A DNA stretch of 64,000 nucleotides from Thiothrix sp. UBA5583 (GCA_002425225.1 DILV01000032.1:27043-91042); one strand, 5' to 3'. Counted from the stretch's first letter, positions 34,033 through 42,631 are shown. A program made the numbers and translations. The notes: generated by a model not told the origin, from the letters alone.

Positions 34033-36737
34033 CAGATGTCTCCCAATCGCTTGACCACAATAACGATATTGTCATCCATTTCACTGCGGTGCTTGTCGAA
34101 GCCGAGACGCTGCATCAGTTTGAGCATCCCGGTATTGTGTGACAGCACCTCACCTTCCACAGTACGCAACCCACGGTTGCGAGCAGCATCAATCAGGGTA
34201 TTCATCATCAACCCGCCAAGACCACGGTTCTGCCAGTCATCCGCAATGACCAGTGCGAACTCGCAACTGGCTTTGTCAGGATTGATGGCGTAACGTGCCA
34301 CGCCGATTTCCACTTCCTGCCCATCCTGTTTGCTCAGTGCCACAAACGCCATTTCACGGTCATAATCAATTTGCGTAAGACGCACCAGCATGTCCGGGGT
34401 CAGCTCACGCAATGCCTGCATGAAACGCATGTAACGCGACTCTTTCGACAGGTTGCGCACGAATGCCTGTTCCATTTCTGCATCTTCCGGGCGGATCGGG
34501 CGGATTACAATGTCAGTGCCATCCGCCAGTTGCTGACGCTTGACCAGATCGTTCGGGTAGGGGTGAATCGCCATGTGGTCATAACGCCGCGCCGTGGTTG
34601 GCGGGTAGTTGATGATGAAACGCGCATCCACTGCCACCACACCCTGCTCGTCTGCCACCAGTGGGTTGATGTCCATTTCCACCACTTCCGGCAGCTCACA
34701 TACCATCTCGGAAACACGCTGCATCACTTTCCACAATGCCTCAAAATTGATCGACGGCATGTTGCGGAACTGCCCCAGTTGCCGTGCCACACGGGTACGA
34801 CAAATGGTTTTCTTGATCATGTAATCGTTAAGCGGTGGCAGTGCCACGGCGCGGTCACGGTGCACTTCCACCGATGTACCACCCGTACCGAAACTGATCA
34901 CCGGGCCGAACACCGGGTCGCGTACCACACCGATCATCAGTTCGCGCGAAGCCTTGCCGTGATACATGCTTTCGATCGTCACGCCTTCGATGCGGGCTTC
35001 CGGCATACTGCGGCGGGCAGATTCAGTCAGCTCCTGATAGATGCTGCGTACCGCATGAGCACTGGCAACATTCAGGCGTACCCCATCCACATCCGATTTG
35101 TGCTGGATGTCGGGGGAACTGATCTTCATCACCACCGGATAACCGAGTGATTCTGCCGCCACCAACGCTTCCGACGGGCTGCGGGTAAGGATGGTCGGCA
35201 TGGAGGGAATGCGGAATGCCGCCAGAATGGCGCGTGATTCCGTGGTGGAAAGCGAGCGTCGCCCTTCTGCCAGTACGCTTTCAATGATCAAGCGAGCACC
35301 GCCCACATCCGGCTCGCGTGCCTGCTCTTTTACTGAGGGAGGCACCTGCATCAGCAGTTTCTGGTTACTGCGGTACTGGGTGAGGTAGGCAAAGGCTTCC
35401 ACTGCCGATTCAGGCGTGCGGAAACGCGGCACGCCCGCATCAGCGAGAATCTTGCGCCCTTCCGCCACCTGTTGTTCACCCATCCAGCAGGTCAGGATCG
35501 GTTTACAGTTCTTGCGGTTTTTGGTGTCCTTGCAGATGTCGACCACTGCCCGTGCCACCCCTGCCGGGTCGGTCATGGCCTGCGGCGACAGGAGCACCAG
35601 AATACCATCCAGGTTCTCTTCCTGCATACAGACCTTGAGAGCTGCCGCATAACGTTCCGGGGTGGCATCACCGAGAATGTCCACCGGGTTGCCATGCGAC
35701 CAAGTAAACGGCAACACCTTGTTCAATTCTGCCAGCGTAGTGGGGCTGAGTTCCGCCATGCGCACACCGACTTCCACCACCCGGTCGGTCGCCATCACGC
35801 CCGGCCCACCACCATTGGTGACGATCAGTAGGCGATCCTGCTGGGCACGCAGACCGGAAGACAGGATTTGGGCTGCGGCAAACAGTTGGCTCACGTTGTT
35901 GACCCGCACCACTCCGGCACGCTCCAGCGCGGCTTCAAAGGCATCATCACAACCAACAATCGCACCGGTGTGGGATGCAACCGCCCGCGACACCTCAGCA
36001 TAACGCCCGGCTTTCAGCACAATCACCGGCTTCATACGCGAAGCAGTACGCAAACCACTCATGAAACCACGGGCGTCATGAATGCCTTCCACATACAGCA
36101 GAATGCTGTCTGTTTTGGGGTCAAGCGCCAGAAAATCGAGCACATCACCGAAATCGACATCTGCGGTATCCCCCAGGGTCACGACGGTGGAGAAACCGAT
36201 TTGCTGGCTGGCTGCCCAGTCAAGGATGGCGGTACACATCGCCCCAGACTGCGATACCAGTGCCAGATTGCCTGGTTGTGCCTGATTGCGGCTGAAAGTG
36301 GCATTAAGACCGACGGAAGGGCGCATGATGCCCAAACAGTTGGGGCCGATGATGTGAACGCCAGACTCGCGGGCAATATCCACAATGTCTTTTTGCAGAC
36401 GCTTGCCTTGTGGCCCGGTTTCGGCAAAGCCGGAGGAAATGACAACCACACCTTTGACACCATACTCCCCACACTGGCGAATAATGGCTGGGACTGTTTT
36501 GGCAGGCGTTGCAATCACCGCCAGATCAACCTGCTTGTTCAGATCAGTCAGGTTCGCCCAGGCTTTATGTCCTTGAATTTCGGCATGTTTGGGGTTAATC
36601 GGATAAATAGCCCCCTTGAACCCCGCAGACAGCAGGTTCTGGAAAACCAGGGTTCCAACCGCATTTTCCCTGTGGCTGGCTCCAAAGACTGCAACATTCT
36701 GTGGAGAGAATAGTTGATTTAAGTAATGGTGACTCAT
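34026..36737 (-). CDS. Pat/PatZ-type protein acetyltransferase (NDP-forming acyl-CoA synthetase-like plus GNAT)
   Basis: 903 residues. Order: CoA-binding domain (NVAVFGASHRENAVG near 14), succinyl-CoA-ligase-like domains (GPNCLGIMRP, SQSGAMCTAILDWA), an ATP-grasp domain (SLGYPVVMKISSPDIQHKSD near 535), and a C-terminal GNAT domain (about 730-900, with VIADDWQNRGLGGLMMNTL). This is the layout of Pat/PatZ, which acetylates lysines on enzymes such as acetyl-CoA synthetase. The start at 36737 has GAGG 8 bases upstream; the longer frame from 36854 would enter the divergent promoter region. It is divergent from an HDAC-family gene. Confidence 0.88.
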   Translation of the reverse strand: MSHHYLNQLFSPQNVAVFGASHRENAVGTLVFQNLLSAGFKGAIYPINPKHAEIQGHKAWANLTDLNKQVDLAVIATPAKTVPAIIRQCGEYGVKGVVVISSGFAETGPQGKRLQKDIVDIARESGVHIIGPNCLGIMRPSVGLNATFSRNQAQPGNLALVSQSGAMCTAILDWAASQQIGFSTVVTLGDTADVDFGDVLDFLALDPKTDSILLYVEGIHDARGFMSGLRTASRMKPVIVLKAGRYAEVSRAVASHTGAIVGCDDAFEAALERAGVVRVNNVSQLFAAAQILSSGLRAQQDRLLIVTNGGGPGVMATDRVVEVGVRMAELSPTTLAELNKVLPFTWSHGNPVDILGDATPERYAAALKVCMQEENLDGILVLLSPQAMTDPAGVARAVVDICKDTKNRKNCKPILTCWMGEQQVAEGRKILADAGVPRFRTPESAVEAFAYLTQYRSNQKLLMQVPPSVKEQAREPDVGGARLIIESVLAEGRRSLSTTESRAILAAFRIPSMPTILTRSPSEALVAAESLGYPVVMKISSPDIQHKSDVDGVRLNVASAHAVRSIYQELTESARRSMPEARIEGVTIESMYHGKASRELMIGVVRDPVFGPVISFGTGGTSVEVHRDRAVALPPLNDYMIKKTICRTRVARQLGQFRNMPSINFEALWKVMQRVSEMVCELPEVVEMDINPLVADEQGVVAVDARFIINYPPTTARRYDHMAIHPYPNDLVKRQQLADGTDIVIRPIRPEDAEMEQAFVRNLSKESRYMRFMQALRELTPDMLVRLTQIDYDREMAFVALSKQDGQEVEIGVARYAINPDKASCEFALVIADDWQNRGLGGLMMNTLIDAARNRGLRTVEGEVLSHNTGMLKLMQRLGFDKHRSEMDDNIVIVVKRLGDICC

Positions 36738-36830
36738 GACCAAAACCTCTATGATGTACGAACACACTGCACAAAAGCCTATCTTTTTGTGCAATGCAGC
36801 ATATTCTACTCCCATTTTATTTAAAAGAAC

Positions 36831-37760
36831 ATGACAGTTGCCGTAATTACTCACTCACACTGCCATTTGCACGATAACGGTACTCCCCATCACCCGGAGT
36901 GTTCTGATCGTCTGGATGCCATCAACAACCGCATGATCATGTCGGGGGTGGACTGGATTTCGCGCCACTACGACTCCCACTGTGCGGAACGCGAACACCT
37001 GTTGCGGGTACACGATGCCGCCTACGTGGATCGGGTATTTGCCACGGCTCCCAAGGAGGGCTTTGCCGACCTTGACGGCGATACCGGCATGAATCCGCAT
37101 ACGCTGGATGCAGCCCTGCACGGGGCTGGCGCGGTCATCATGGCAGTGGATCTGGTCATGGCGGGAACCCACAAGCACGCTTTCTGTGCCATCCGCCCAC
37201 CCGGTCATCATGCCGGGCGCAACCGCGCCGCCGGTTTCTGCATTTTCAACAATGTCGCAGTCGGTGCTGCCCATGCAATGGAAGTGTACGGGGTGGAACG
37301 CATCATCATCATCGACTTCGACGTACACCACGGCGATGGCACGGAAGAAATCTTTGCCAACGAACCACGGGTGATGTTCTTCTCCTCCTTCCAGCACCCC
37401 TTCTACCCATTCACGGGCGCGGATACCGATTTACCCAACATCCGCAACCTGCCATTACCGGCAGGCACAGGCGGGGCGGCCTGGCGTGAAGCCATCGAAG
37501 CGCAGTGGCTACCTGCGATGCGTGAGTTCAACCCGGAACTAGTGATGATTTCCGCTGGTTTTGATTCCCATCTGGAAGATGACATGGGCGGTTTCAATCT
37601 GGTGGAACGCGATTACGTGTGGATCACCAAACAACTGTGCCAGATTGCCAAGGAACATTGCGGCGGGCGGGTAGTTTCCTGCCTGGAAGGCGGCTACGAG
37701 CTGTCACCACTGGGGCGCAGCGTCACTGCACACATCAAGGAACTGGCGGAATTCCACTGA
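36831..37760 (+). CDS. Histone deacetylase family protein
   Basis: 309 residues of the HDAC/acetoin-utilization/acetylpolyamine amidohydrolase superfamily. RPPGHHAGRNRAAGFCIFNN near 122 carries the catalytic His pair, IIDFDVHHGDGTEE near 162 the first zinc ligands, and MISAGFDSHLEDDMGG near 239 the last Asp. Could deacetylate proteins, polyamines or small molecules. Its start codon is only 93 bp from that of a divergent Pat-type acetyltransferase, which makes an acetyl-lysine role attractive but unproven. Confidence 0.9.
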   Translation: MTVAVITHSHCHLHDNGTPHHPECSDRLDAINNRMIMSGVDWISRHYDSHCAEREHLLRVHDAAYVDRVFATAPKEGFADLDGDTGMNPHTLDAALHGAGAVIMAVDLVMAGTHKHAFCAIRPPGHHAGRNRAAGFCIFNNVAVGAAHAMEVYGVERIIIIDFDVHHGDGTEEIFANEPRVMFFSSFQHPFYPFTGADTDLPNIRNLPLPAGTGGAAWREAIEAQWLPAMREFNPELVMISAGFDSHLEDDMGGFNLVERDYVWITKQLCQIAKEHCGGRVVSCLEGGYELSPLGRSVTAHIKELAEFH

Positions 37761-37769
37761 TTCCGGCGC

Positions 37770-38153
37770 TTATTTGGCGAAATAGACAATGGCTGCCACC
37801 ATGGCAGTCAGCACGCCCCACCAGAAAAACTGTTTCAGGGTAGCCATCCATGCCGCCATTGGCGATGGCGGTGGCTTGGGCGGAGCGGGCTTGGATGTCA
37901 GTTTGGTGTACATTTCCTCGCGTATCTGCTTTTCGGTATCTTCCAGCAAACCGCCCTTGGAACCGGCAATGCTGTTAAGCACCCGCTCGGTCACACCTTT
38001 CTTGATACCCAGCTTTTCGCCTTCTTCCTTGCCTTTTTTCAAGCCATCCTGCCAGCCCTCCTGATAGCCCATAGCCCCACCCCGGCGCAAACCAGCGGCG
38101 TAGCCTATCCATACAAGTGCTGCGATAAAAATTCCGAACCAAATAAAGTCCAT
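37770..38153 (-). CDS. Hypothetical membrane protein with two terminal helices
   Basis: 127 residues. A hydrophobic helix lies at each end (DFIWFGIFIAALVWIGYAAG and FFWWGVLTAMVAAIVYF), flanking a charged middle with GYQEGWQDGLKKGKEEGEK repeats and a Pro-rich segment. Family not recognised. Convergent with the deacetylase gene. Confidence 0.65.
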   Translation of the reverse strand: MDFIWFGIFIAALVWIGYAAGLRRGGAMGYQEGWQDGLKKGKEEGEKLGIKKGVTERVLNSIAGSKGGLLEDTEKQIREEMYTKLTSKPAPPKPPPSPMAAWMATLKQFFWWGVLTAMVAAIVYFAK

Positions 38154-38218
38154 ATGTTGCGCAATTTGATGATGGGGTTATTATCGCAAAATTCTGACCC
38201 AACGGAGAGCAAGAAACA

Positions 38219-38383
38219 ATGAAAACCTGGATATGCGTAGTCTGTGGCTGGATTTACGACGAGAAACAAGGCGCACCGGAAGAAGGCATTCCCCCCGAAA
38301 CACGCTGGGAAGATGTCCCGGATGACTGGCGTTGCCCGGAATGCGGTGTGACCAAAGATAATTTTGAAATGATGGAAGTCTGA
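38219..38383 (+). CDS. Rubredoxin
   Basis: 54 residues. Two CxxC pairs (WICVVCGWIYD at 6/9 and WRCPECGVTKDNFE at 39/42) bind a single Fe, and the spacing and length are those of type I rubredoxin. A small soluble electron carrier, often for alkane hydroxylase or oxidative-stress enzymes. GGAGAG is 10 bases upstream of the ATG. The gene lies 63 bases before yebC. Confidence 0.93.
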   Translation: MKTWICVVCGWIYDEKQGAPEEGIPPETRWEDVPDDWRCPECGVTKDNFEMMEV

Positions 38384-38446
38384 AACTCGGCATGGCTATG
38401 CTAAACTACGCCGCATTTTTCGGGAACAACGACGGGAATTGGAGAC

Positions 38447-39196
38447 ATGGCCGGTCATAGCAAATGGGCAAACATCAAACATCAGAAAGCCGCTGTTGAC
38501 AAAAAACGCGGCAAAATCTGGACAAAAATCATCCGTGAAATCACGGTAGCGGCACGGGAAGGCAAAACTTCCGACCCCAATGCCCACCCGCGTCTGCGTT
38601 TGGCAGTGGACAAGGCTTTGGGTGCAAACATGCCCAAAGACACCATCGAAAAAGCCTGCAAACGCGGTGCAGGTGAAACCAGCATGGAAAACTATTCCGA
38701 AGTACGTTACGAAGGCTACGGCCCCGGCGGCATTGCCGTCATCATCGAAACCATGACCGATAACGTCAACCGCACTGTCGGCGAAGTGCGCCACGCCCTC
38801 ACCAAGCACGGCGGCAACCTCGGCACATCCGGCTCGGTGGCCTTCCAGTTCAAGAAAATCGGCGTGATGAACTTTGCCCCCGGTATTGACGAGGAAAAGC
38901 TGATGGAAGCAGCCCTCGAAGCTGGTGCTGACGACATCCAGATGGATGAGGACGGTTCCGCCGAAATCATCACCGCACCGGAAGATTTTGCTGCGGTGAA
39001 AACCGCCCTGATTGCTGCCGGTTTCACCCCCGACCACGATGAAGTTACCATGCGTGCCGACAACCTGACAGCGGTAGAAGGCGACACTGCCGAAAAACTG
39101 CTGAAAATGATCGATATGCTGGAAGACCTCGACGATGTGCAGGAAGTTTACACCAACGCCGATTTCAGCGATGAATCGCTGGAATCTCACGGCTAA
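38447..39196 (+). CDS. yebC: YebC/PmpR-family DNA-binding regulator
   Basis: 249 residues. The N-terminus [20 protein letters not shown] and [15 protein letters not shown] near 87 are the family hallmarks. YebC proteins bind DNA, and related proteins act as translation factors for proline-rich stretches. The gene abuts ruvC (its stop codon is followed directly by the ruvC GTG), the common yebC-ruvC order of proteobacteria. Confidence 0.95.
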   Translation: MAGHSKWANIKHQKAAVDKKRGKIWTKIIREITVAAREGKTSDPNAHPRLRLAVDKALGANMPKDTIEKACKRGAGETSMENYSEVRYEGYGPGGIAVIIETMTDNVNRTVGEVRHALTKHGGNLGTSGSVAFQFKKIGVMNFAPGIDEEKLMEAALEAGADDIQMDEDGSAEIITAPEDFAAVKTALIAAGFTPDHDEVTMRADNLTAVEGDTAEKLLKMIDMLEDLDDVQEVYTNADFSDESLESHG

Positions 39197-39757
39197 GTGG
39201 CAACACGCCGCATCCTCGGTATTGATCCCGGCTCCCGTCAGACAGGAGTCGGGATAATCGACACCGATGGGCAACGCACCAGCCATGTATTCAGCACCTG
39301 CCTACGCTTGGGTGACGCCCCCCTCCCGGAACGACTCGGTGTCATTTTCGCCGAACTCACCCATATTATCCGCCAGTACCAGCCGCAGGAAATGGCAATT
39401 GAAAACGTATTCGTCTCCAACAATGCAGCCTCTGCACTAAAATTGGGACAAGCACGTGGCGCTGCCATCTGTGCAGGCGTCACCAGTGGCTTGCCAGTCT
39501 CGGAATATAGCCCCAAGGAAATCAAACAGGCGACTGTCGGCAAAGGCGGAGCAGACAAGTCACAGGTGCAGCACATGATCAAATACCTGCTCAACCTGCA
39601 CGGACACCTGCAAGCCGACACTGCTGACGCATTGGCTGTTGCCTTGTGTCATGCCCATGCCAGCCATTTGCAAAACCGTATTTCCCAAGCGGCAGGCTTA
39701 CCCCCCACCCCAACCCTCCCCCATAAGAGGGGAGGGAGCAAGAGGCAACCATCATGA
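39197..39757 (+). CDS. ruvC: Crossover junction endodeoxyribonuclease RuvC
   Basis: 186 residues; the GTG start directly follows the yebC stop. RNase H-fold resolvase with catalytic Asp in [13 protein letters not shown] (D10), [17 protein letters not shown] near 69 and [15 protein letters not shown] near 140 with the final acidic residues. It cuts Holliday junctions with RuvAB. The last 18 residues ([18 protein letters not shown]) are encoded by an inserted palindromic repeat and go beyond the usual family length of about 173. It overlaps ruvA by 4 bp. Confidence 0.95.
   Translation: MATRRILGIDPGSRQTGVGIIDTDGQRTSHVFSTCLRLGDAPLPERLGVIFAELTHIIRQYQPQEMAIENVFVSNNAASALKLGQARGAAICAGVTSGLPVSEYSPKEIKQATVGKGGADKSQVQHMIKYLLNLHGHLQADTADALAVALCHAHASHLQNRISQAAGLPPTPTLPHKRGGSKRQPS
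39699..39746. repeat. Palindromic repeat forming the ruvC 3' end and ruvA leader
   Basis: CCCCCCACCCCAACCCTCCCC followed by GGGGAGGGAGCAAGAGG. It is read in frame as the RuvC tail, and its last AGAGG lies about 8 bases before the ruvA ATG, so it probably supplies the ruvA ribosome site. Confidence 0.7.
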
Positions 39758-40353
39758 TTGGATTACTGCGTGGCAAACTGCTCATCAAACAACCACCCGA
39801 CCTGATGCTGGACGTAAACGGTGTGGGTTATGAACTTCAGGCATCCATGACCACCTTTTATGACCTGCCGGAACTGCACACGGAAGTCACGCTGTACACT
39901 CACTTCGTAGTACGGGAAGATGCCCAGTTGTTGTACGGTTTCAGCTCGCAAACCGAACGTGAACTGTTCCGCCAGTTGCTCAAGGTCAATGGTGTAGGGC
40001 CGAAAATGGCGCTTGCCATCGTTTCCGGGATGAATCCGCTGGAATTCCGCCAGGTCATCCACGCTGGCGACATTACCCGCCTCAGCCGCATCCCCGGTGT
40101 CGGCAAGAAAACTGCCGAACGTTTGGTGGTAGAGCTGCGTGACCGCCTGCCCCAAACCGATGACAGTAGCAACGCAAACCTGCCTGCCATGTCCCAACCC
40201 CTTGCTGTCCCTGCCAGCGAGGAAGCCATCAACGCCCTGTTGGCACTGGGTTACAAGCCAGCCCAAGCTAGCCAGATGATCGCTGCTTACGAAAATCAGG
40301 GATTAAGTGTGGAAGACATGATTCGTCGTGCCTTGCGAGCCAGCCTTAACTGA
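39754..40353 (+). CDS. ruvA: Holliday junction branch migration protein RuvA
   Basis: 199 residues: an OB-fold start ([21 protein letters not shown]), helix-hairpin-helix motifs ([16 protein letters not shown] near 80 and [19 protein letters not shown] near 112), and a C-terminal RuvB-binding domain ([14 protein letters not shown] near 154). It forms the tetramer that holds the junction. ruvB, often adjacent, is not found after it. Confidence 0.95.
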   Translation: MIGLLRGKLLIKQPPDLMLDVNGVGYELQASMTTFYDLPELHTEVTLYTHFVVREDAQLLYGFSSQTERELFRQLLKVNGVGPKMALAIVSGMNPLEFRQVIHAGDITRLSRIPGVGKKTAERLVVELRDRLPQTDDSSNANLPAMSQPLAVPASEEAINALLALGYKPAQASQMIAAYENQGLSVEDMIRRALRASLN

Positions 40354-40360
40354 TACAGGC

Positions 40361-40422
40361 TGTCACATTGTCACTTGTCAAACCCGCCCACTGAAAACTG
40401 TCAATCCTGTCACTTTCTGACA
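40361..40422. promoter_or_regulatory. TGTCA repeat array upstream of a sigma-54 promoter (enhancer candidate)
   Basis: Five direct TGTCA copies (40361, 40369, 40376, 40399, 40408) and one inverted copy (TGACA, 40418) within 62 bp, ending about 90 bp upstream of the -24 element. This is the distance range for an enhancer-binding activator of sigma-54 RNA polymerase. Confidence 0.5.
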
Positions 40423-40510
40423 TAACACACTGATCAAGCTATCCATAACATCTTTCAAATAAAACAAACTAATTATTAATAAACATATACTTATTACAAT
40501 ATAAGCCAGT

Positions 40511-40526
40511 TGGCACGGGGTTTGCA
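40511..40526 (+). promoter_or_regulatory. Consensus sigma-54 promoter
   Basis: TGGCACG-GGGT-TTGCA fits the sigma-54 -24/-12 consensus (TGGCACG-N4-TTGCW) without mismatch. GG at 40512 and GC at 40524 are 10 bases apart. Predicted transcription start is near 40537. No protein ORF follows before the terminator at 40955. Confidence 0.8.
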
Positions 40527-40536
40527 TTATCTTTGG

Positions 40537-40982
40537 CACAGACCGGGAAGCAACAGCCAAACGGCCTGTAAAGGGACGACAAAAACAACAAGAAAGGGTT
40601 AAAGGAAGATTTACCAGCAAGCCCCAAGAAGTAGAGAGCAGGCATAAACATCAATAACAACAAGACGCCTGACCATGCTTCGACTCCTCTAACCCCCTGC
40701 GGATGACGCGGGGGGAATTTACCCCGGAGTCATGGCGCTCAAACAGCAAGCGACAAAAAGTTTCAGCAAGCCCCAAGAGGCAGAAAGCAGCCCAACATCA
40801 TCAATAACAACAAATTGCTGCTTGCCTTACGACGCCCCCTGTTTTCAGGGGGAAGATCGGCCTCGGTGCAGGAGCCAAACACTCACTGCTATGGGCGATG
40901 CAAACCGGCTAACAACAACAATAAACATAATAATAACTTTTGCCCGTGTTGACTGCCCCCGCTCGTCGGGGGCTTCGTTTTT
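40537..40982 (+). ncRNA. CrcZ-like sigma-54-dependent small RNA candidate (Hfq-titrating)
   Basis: About 446 nt from the predicted sigma-54 start to an intrinsic terminator, with no credible ORF. Four A-rich CA-type tracts made of ARN triplets lie at 40577-40597 (ACGACAAAAACAACAAG), 40643-40664 (CATCAATAACAACAAG), 40794-40814 (CATCATCAATAACAACAA) and 40910-40937 (AACAACAACAATAAAC, then ATAATAATAAC). Strong hairpins separate them: 40693-40715 (CCCCCTGCG / CGCGGGGGG, loop GATGA) and 40835-40852 (CCCCCTG / CAGGGGG). A direct repeat of about 50 bp (40615 and 40764, opening CAGCAAGCCCCAAGA) suggests unit duplication. In Pseudomonas, CrcZ is a sigma-54/CbrB-dependent RNA of about 400 nt with such motifs that sequesters Hfq/Crc. 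The call here is by architecture. Confidence 0.65.
40955..40982 (+). terminator. Intrinsic terminator of the CrcZ-like RNA
   Basis: GCCCCC / GGGGGC stem (40955-40960, 40968-40973) followed by TTCGTTTTT. Confidence 0.8.
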
Positions 40983-40992
40983 CAGGGCACAT

Positions 40993-41790
40993 TTAGCTAC
41001 CGCCTGTCGTTTTCTCTTCCTGCTTGACGATTAACCAGGCATTTTCCATCTGCTCCAGACTAGCATCTTCCAGTGTTATGCCTTGCGCTTGCAACAATGC
41101 CTCCACCCGCAGGAATCGTTGCTCAAACTTGCGGTTGGAAACACGCAAGGCATTTTCTGCATTCACCCCCAACAAACGAGCCAGATTGGTTGCGCCCATC
41201 AAGACATCGCCGACTTCCTCCTCAATACGCGCCTGTGACTCACCCAAACGCACAGCATCCTGGACTTCACCTAGCTCCTCATGAATTTTGGGTATGACCT
41301 GCTGCCACTGATCCCAGTCAAAACCTACCCTAGCAGCACGCTGTTGCAGTTTCTGACTGCGACGCAAGGCTGGCATGGCGTGAGGAATACCCGCAAAAAA
41401 ACCATCATTGACACCCTTGTCAGTGCGCTCCGCCTGTTTAATGGTTTCCCACGCCTGCTTCTGTTCACGTTCATCGGCATACACCGTTGCACCGAATACA
41501 TGTGGATGCCGTCGCAGCATTTTCTGGCTGATCCCCTCAACCACATCATTAAAATCAAACAGACCCTGTTCCTGTGCAATCTGCGCCAGAAACACAACCT
41601 GGAACAGCAAATCGCCTAACTCATCACGCAAAGCAGCCGTATCCTGCCGGTCAACAGCATCGGCGACTTCGTACACTTCTTCCAGTGTATGGGGAATAAT
41701 ACTTTGCCATGTTTGTTTTACATCCCACGGACAACCGGAGTGTGGGTCGCGTAAACGTGCCATGATGTCCAGTAGTTGTTGAATTACCAT
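40993..41790 (-). CDS. mazG: Nucleoside triphosphate pyrophosphohydrolase MazG
   Basis: 265 residues from the ATG at 41790. Two MazG folds: LRDPHSGCPWDVKQTWQSI near 12, then HTLEEVYEVADA with EExxE-type metal ligands and RDELGDLLFQVVF near 56; the second half has KIHEELGEVQDA and EEEVGDVLMGATNLARLL near 198. It hydrolyses non-canonical and signalling NTPs. The first in-frame ATG at 41871 is not used because the family starts at MVIQQLLDIMARLRDP. It is convergent with the sRNA. Confidence 0.92.
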   Translation of the reverse strand: MVIQQLLDIMARLRDPHSGCPWDVKQTWQSIIPHTLEEVYEVADAVDRQDTAALRDELGDLLFQVVFLAQIAQEQGLFDFNDVVEGISQKMLRRHPHVFGATVYADEREQKQAWETIKQAERTDKGVNDGFFAGIPHAMPALRRSQKLQQRAARVGFDWDQWQQVIPKIHEELGEVQDAVRLGESQARIEEEVGDVLMGATNLARLLGVNAENALRVSNRKFEQRFLRVEALLQAQGITLEDASLEQMENAWLIVKQEEKTTGGS

Positions 41791-41940
41791 ACTATTGACC
41801 TTTAATAATGTGCGGATGAGGCATTGTACCCCCCACCATCTGTAAGAAAATTTGCCCTCAGCTATAGTCACTTAATAGAGATTTAGCCTATAATCGGAAC
41901 GTTTGTTGTATATTTAAGACACTATAGACAATTTGGTTCC

Positions 41941-41946
41941 TATAAT
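41941..41946 (+). promoter_or_regulatory. Candidate -10 box of the ompA-like gene
   Basis: TATAAT, 70 bases before the ATG. The -35 (AAGACA at 41916) has loose spacing. Confidence 0.35.
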
Positions 41947-42015
41947 GCCACACTAGGCGGCGGAACCAGATAATCCGACAACGTTAAACTCGAAACCAGG
42001 CTTAAGGAGATCACA

Positions 42016-42612
42016 ATGACTCTGAAGAAAATTGCAGGCGCCAGCATCGCTGCACTGATGGCAACCATGATGGCAACTACTGCTTATGCAGAAGATGGCA
42101 AATACGTTCAAAACAGCGACAAGCAAGCTGTCAAAAACAGTGCAGGCGAGTGCGTCAATGCACAGTTCGGCAGCACACCTGAAGGCTGCGAAGCTGCACC
42201 GGCTCCCGCTCCAGCACCCGCTCCAGCACCCGCTCCAAAACCAGCTCCAAAACCAGCTCCAATCCAGAAAATGACTCTGGGTGCTGATGCCAACTTTGAC
42301 TTTGACAAGGCTGACCTGAAAGCTGAAGGCAAAGCCAACCTGGATAAATTCATGGCTGGCCTGGCTGGCGCGAAAGTATCCGGCATCAGCGTTGTTGGTC
42401 ACACTGACAGCGTAGGTTCTGACGCTTACAACCAGAAGCTGTCTGAAAAGCGTGCTGCTTCTGTTGCCAACTACCTGTCCAGCAAAGGCGTTCCTGCTGC
42501 TGCCATCCAGGCTGCTGGCAAAGGCGAATCCCAGCCTGTTGCTGACAACAAGACCAAAGCTGGTCGCTCTGCGAACCGTCGCGTAGAAGTTGAAGCTGCT
42601 GGTACCAAGTAA
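42016..42612 (+). CDS. OmpA-family outer membrane/peptidoglycan-binding protein
   Basis: 198 residues: signal peptide (cut after AYA near 25), a short Cys-containing segment, a Pro-Ala repeat linker (APAPAPAPAPAPAPKPAPK), then a C-terminal OmpA domain with FDFDKADLKAEGKANLDKF near 94, the VVGHTDSVGSDAYNQKLSE motif near 126 and NRRVEVE at the end. No beta-barrel is present, so it is probably a periplasmic peptidoglycan-binding protein, possibly linked to the outer membrane through its N-terminus. AAGGAGAT precedes the ATG, and a terminator follows. Confidence 0.9.
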   Translation: MTLKKIAGASIAALMATMMATTAYAEDGKYVQNSDKQAVKNSAGECVNAQFGSTPEGCEAAPAPAPAPAPAPAPKPAPKPAPIQKMTLGADANFDFDKADLKAEGKANLDKFMAGLAGAKVSGISVVGHTDSVGSDAYNQKLSEKRAASVANYLSSKGVPAAAIQAAGKGESQPVADNKTKAGRSANRRVEVEAAGTK

Positions 42613-42631
42613 TCCGGTAGCGTAGCTTCCT

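Noticed and set aside
35868..36713. 281-codon + strand frame
   Set aside because: Antisense to the Pat-type acetyltransferase, whose domains are clear.
40537..40982. tmRNA, RNase P RNA or 6S RNA
   Set aside because: No encoded CCA end with tRNA-like halves, no RNase P core motifs, and the sigma-54 promoter plus A-rich tracts fit the CrcZ type better.
40732..41034. 100-codon + strand frame inside the RNA region
   Set aside because: Low-complexity translation of repeats and A-rich tracts that runs through the terminator into mazG antisense; no family features.
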